This document shows, piece after piece, positions 6,582-7,896 of a stretch of 7,896 nt of DNA. How positions within the stretch are numbered: the stretch's first letter is position 1; every line of letters starts with the position of its first letter. The notes below the pieces were generated by a model, which made no database searches, had not been told where the DNA came from, and saw only the letters and a program-made list of their open reading frames with translations. A program made the position numbers and the translations under genes. The DNA comes from Candidatus Dojkabacteria bacterium (GTDB lineage: Bacteria; Patescibacteriota; Dojkabacteria; GCA-002793355), in NCBI GenBank assembly GCA_027033525.1, contig JALVLD010000153.1, forward strand, positions 1 through 7,896, given 5' to 3'.

Positions 6582-6791
6582 TTATTTTAAGTCTTCCAGT
6601 TCTGATAATATTTGGTTAAGGTCCGTAAGGAGTGGCCTAATTTGTGAGTCAAGTCTTTTAGTCGTTTGATCAAGGTCGTGAAGTTGATGCCTTTCAAGTA
6701 GAGTAGTGTGGGGCAATATACCAAATAGGATAATTATTGCCATGATAGTACCCCAAATAATAATGCGGGCGATTTTGTTAAGTGTAAGCAT
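6582..6791 (-). CDS. Small single-pass membrane protein with leucine-zipper-like tail
   Basis: This 69-residue protein has one membrane helix (about 8-27) followed by a helical tail. In the tail, hydrophobic residues fall on regular heptad a/d positions: L37, L40, (T44), L47, I51, L54, L58, I61, L65, L68. This predicts a short coiled coil, although Pro53 may kink it. The frame is open further upstream to 6899, but that would overlap the divergent gene and its promoter. ATG 6791 is chosen because an AAAGGA Shine-Dalgarno-like sequence lies 9 nt upstream and it places the membrane helix at the N-terminus. With RK residues N-terminal to the helix, the tail is probably outside the cytoplasm (positive-inside rule). 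It leads a two-gene unit with the secreted helical protein. No family is recognised; FtsL/DivIC-like size and topology are noted, without sequence support. Confidence 0.7.
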   Translation of the reverse strand: MLTLNKIARIIIWGTIMAIIILFGILPHTTLLERHQLHDLDQTTKRLDSQIRPLLTDLNQILSELEDLK

Positions 6792-6800
6792 AGTTTTTAG

Positions 6801-6806
6801 TCCTTT
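6801..6806 (-). promoter_or_regulatory. Shine-Dalgarno-like site of the 69-aa membrane protein
   Basis: On the minus strand AAAGGA ends 9 nt before ATG 6791. It is the clearest ribosome-binding site in the window and decides the start of this gene. It contrasts with the neighbouring starts that have a -10 box at that distance instead. Confidence 0.55.
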
Positions 6807-6833
6807 ATGGTATAAATTCCACGCTATATATTC

Positions 6834-6842
6834 ATTATAGCA
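6834..6842 (-). promoter_or_regulatory. Extended -10 promoter of the helical-protein pair
   Basis: On the minus strand TGCTATAAT is a perfect TGn-extended -10 box (hexamer at 6839-6834). Transcription would start near 6827, giving a leader of about 36 nt that contains the AAAGGA ribosome-binding site before ATG 6791. No strong -35 is visible, as is common for extended -10 promoters. The upstream part overlaps the divergent promoter at 6852-6857. Confidence 0.6.
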
Positions 6843-6851
6843 AAAATAAAG

Positions 6852-6857
6852 TATACT
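6852..6857 (+). promoter_or_regulatory. Leaderless-type -10 box of the nucleotidyltransferase gene
   Basis: TATACT (5/6 to consensus, identical to the box before 2563) ends 7 nt before ATG 6865. This places the transcription start at or next to the start codon. No ribosome-binding site is present between box and ATG. It lies 12 bp from the divergent -10 hexamer at 6834-6839, so the two promoters are likely to interfere. Confidence 0.55.
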
Positions 6858-6864
6858 ACAAAAG

Positions 6865-7797
6865 ATGCAATATAAACTAGAAACAATAGCAGAGTACAAG
6901 GCAAAATTTTATTTCCCTATAGATATATTGCGGATTTATTTAGGAGTTTGGGCCAACAAAATAGCCCAACAGTCTAGCCTTTGGGATTTTGATGGACGGT
7001 TCTTATATGCAAGCCATTTAAAAAATAGAATACATGAACCATTTACAACTGTTTTTGATGAAAGGGTTTTACTGTCATATACGAAGATACGTTGGAGTGG
7101 ACCGTTTATTAAGGCTTTAGCGAGGGTCCCATTTGTAGAGGCAATCTTTTTGTCGGGGTCGGTAGCTTCGCTTAATGCTAAACCTAAAGATGATATTGAT
7201 ATCTTATTGTTTGTAAGACCGCGCCGTTTATGGTTAACACGTTTTTTAGATTTAGTTTTATTAGGTAAACTAAGCGTGCGTCGGTTTAAGCATTGTCTAG
7301 ATTGCACAAATAAATTATGTATGAATTTTTATAAGTCGGTAAATTGTTTAAGGTTTAGGAAGCACAATATAGCCTTTGCCACACAATTTGTTGAGGCCAT
7401 ACCATTATATATCAAGGAGCCTCAGCTTTGGAGTAAGCTAGTAAAAGCCAACAGTTGGGTTAGACGGTTTTATCCAGATTGGTGGGAGATAAATAAGAGG
7501 CTGATCCTTCCTTATCCTTTGTGGTTTAGTAGCTTAATTACATCCGCATCTATAGCAAGGATACCTGTTTGGTATAAAATTCTTTTAAGAGTATTAAAAT
7601 TTTTAGATAGGATATTGCCATGGAGTTTAAATATATTAGATTTTGTGTTAGGTGGGATTCAATTGATAAAAGCTAGGGCACGTATATCGATTGCTCACGT
7701 ATTTAGGGCGGCAGAAATTACAACGTGGGAAAATAAGCTAAGGGTGTATAATTGTGAACATGATGGTCCGTCGTCCTCTTTTAAAAAAGGAAATTAA
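6865..7797 (+). CDS. Nucleotidyltransferase-fold protein (Pol beta superfamily-like)
   Basis: The recognisable part of this 310-residue protein is a minimal nucleotidyltransferase motif at residues 95-116: FLSGSVASLN, then KDDIDILLFV. This gives Gly98-Ser99 followed by Asp110-Ile-Asp112, the G[S/G]...DxD signature that binds metal and nucleotide in Pol beta-type enzymes. The third catalytic carboxylate cannot be identified with confidence. After the motif come four cysteines (C144, C147, C152, C161) in a pattern that could bind a metal. Two hydrophobic, partly helical stretches (about 217-247 and 250-270) might associate with the membrane. The substrate is unknown; related domains transfer nucleotides to proteins, RNA or small molecules. 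The start is supported by a TATACT box 7 nt upstream. The last 38 bases overlap the RNA methyltransferase gene in another frame. Stop is TAA. Confidence 0.75.
   Translation: MQYKLETIAEYKAKFYFPIDILRIYLGVWANKIAQQSSLWDFDGRFLYASHLKNRIHEPFTTVFDERVLLSYTKIRWSGPFIKALARVPFVEAIFLSGSVASLNAKPKDDIDILLFVRPRRLWLTRFLDLVLLGKLSVRRFKHCLDCTNKLCMNFYKSVNCLRFRKHNIAFATQFVEAIPLYIKEPQLWSKLVKANSWVRRFYPDWWEINKRLILPYPLWFSSLITSASIARIPVWYKILLRVLKFLDRILPWSLNILDFVLGGIQLIKARARISIAHVFRAAEITTWENKLRVYNCEHDGPSSSFKKGN
7747..7752 (+). promoter_or_regulatory. Leaderless-type -10 box of the RNA methyltransferase gene
   Basis: A perfect TATAAT lies inside the end of the nucleotidyltransferase gene and ends 7 nt before ATG 7760. The spacing equals that before 6865 and supports ATG 7760 over the adjacent ATG at 7763 or GTG at 7754. 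No ribosome-binding site is seen. Confidence 0.5.
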
Positions 7798-7896
7798 AAA
7801 ACTTAATAAGGCATTTAGGCAAAAACGGGAAATTTATTTTGTATTAGAGAATATCCAGTACGCACGCAATGTTGCTTCAGTATTTCGTATAGCCGA
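7760..7896 (+). CDS. SpoU/TrmH-family RNA 2'-O-methyltransferase, N-terminus (3' end outside window)
   Basis: Only the first 45 codons are present, cut by the right edge. A basic start (MMVRRPLLKKEIKKLNKAFR) leads into REIYFVLENIQYARNVASVF and then RIA. This matches the first conserved block of SpoU (TrmH) SPOUT methyltransferases, usually LVLDNIxDPxNVGSIxRTA, in which the Asn and Arg contribute to the RNA/SAM-binding active site. Such enzymes methylate ribose 2'-OH groups in tRNA or rRNA using S-adenosylmethionine. The lack of a long N-terminal substrate-binding domain suggests a short TrmH or TrmL-like form (inference), but the specific target cannot be assigned from this fragment. The gene starts inside the upstream gene (38-bp overlap) behind a perfect TATAAT, so it may be transcribed separately as well as by read-through. 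Confidence 0.75.
   Translation, partial: MMVRRPLLKKEIKKLNKAFRQKREIYFVLENIQYARNVASVFRIA

Noticed and set aside
6792..6899. Upstream extension of the 69-aa membrane protein by 36 codons
   Set aside because: It would overlap the divergent gene start and both promoters; the Shine-Dalgarno-like AAAGGA points to ATG 6791.
7775..7790. Inverted repeat CCTCTTTTAAAAAAGG as a terminator
   Set aside because: It is A+T-rich, lies inside two overlapping coding regions and has no following T-run on the plus strand.
1..7896. TGA recoding as in Gracilibacteria/Absconditabacteria
   Set aside because: No stop in the window is TGA, but all genes read full length without in-frame TGA, so there is no positive evidence; nine stops is too few to conclude from absence.

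Overview
The window looks like an A+T-rich chromosomal segment from a Candidate Phyla Radiation (Patescibacteria) bacterium. The main support is a three-gene block of PrgI family protein, TraC-like N-domain protein and VirB4-like ATPase. Other support is a neighbouring sortase with a membrane-anchored surface protein, several small unrecognised helical secreted or membrane proteins, and very short intergenic gaps. The exact lineage cannot be read from this window. All nine complete or 3'-complete genes end in TAA or TAG, and nothing suggests recoding of TGA.

Layout, left to right. (1) The C-terminal end of an ABC-F ATPase (+) enters from the left edge. (2) A tRNA-Ser(UGA) lies on the minus strand with its own promoter. 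(3) A two-gene minus-strand unit runs from 2526 down to 659: a cysteine-rich, double-anchored surface protein followed by a sortase. (4) A 36-bp gap with back-to-back promoters separates it from a plus-strand unit (2563-5834): a PrgI-like membrane protein with a C-terminal beta-sandwich-like domain, a TraC-N-like protein and a VirB4-like motor ATPase. (5) The VirB4 gene converges with a minus-strand pair (6791 down to 5831): a small transmembrane protein with a leucine-zipper-like tail, then a secreted all-helical protein. The two facing stop codons share the sequence TTAA. (6) Divergently from that pair starts a nucleotidyltransferase-fold gene (+). Its 3' end overlaps the start of a SpoU/TrmH-type RNA methyltransferase cut by the right edge. 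The longest stretch without a protein gene is 478-658, which holds the tRNA; no other gap exceeds about 75 bases.

How the genes may work together (inference): the sortase and its neighbour look like an enzyme-substrate pair for fixing a disulfide-rich protein at the cell surface. The PrgI/TraC-N/VirB4 unit looks like the inner-membrane motor of a reduced type IV secretion or pilus-like machine. Because both units fire from one 36-bp bidirectional promoter region, a shared envelope or secretion role is plausible. The helical membrane/secreted pair facing VirB4 could be accessory parts, but only its position suggests this.

The most striking non-coding signal is a repeated start architecture. 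At 2526, 2563, 6865 and 7760 a strong -10 box (TATAAT or TATACT) sits 6-7 nt before the ATG, and weaker versions occur at 1447 and 3966. This spacing predicts leaderless mRNAs. The 69-aa membrane protein instead has a normal leader with a Shine-Dalgarno-like AAAGGA.
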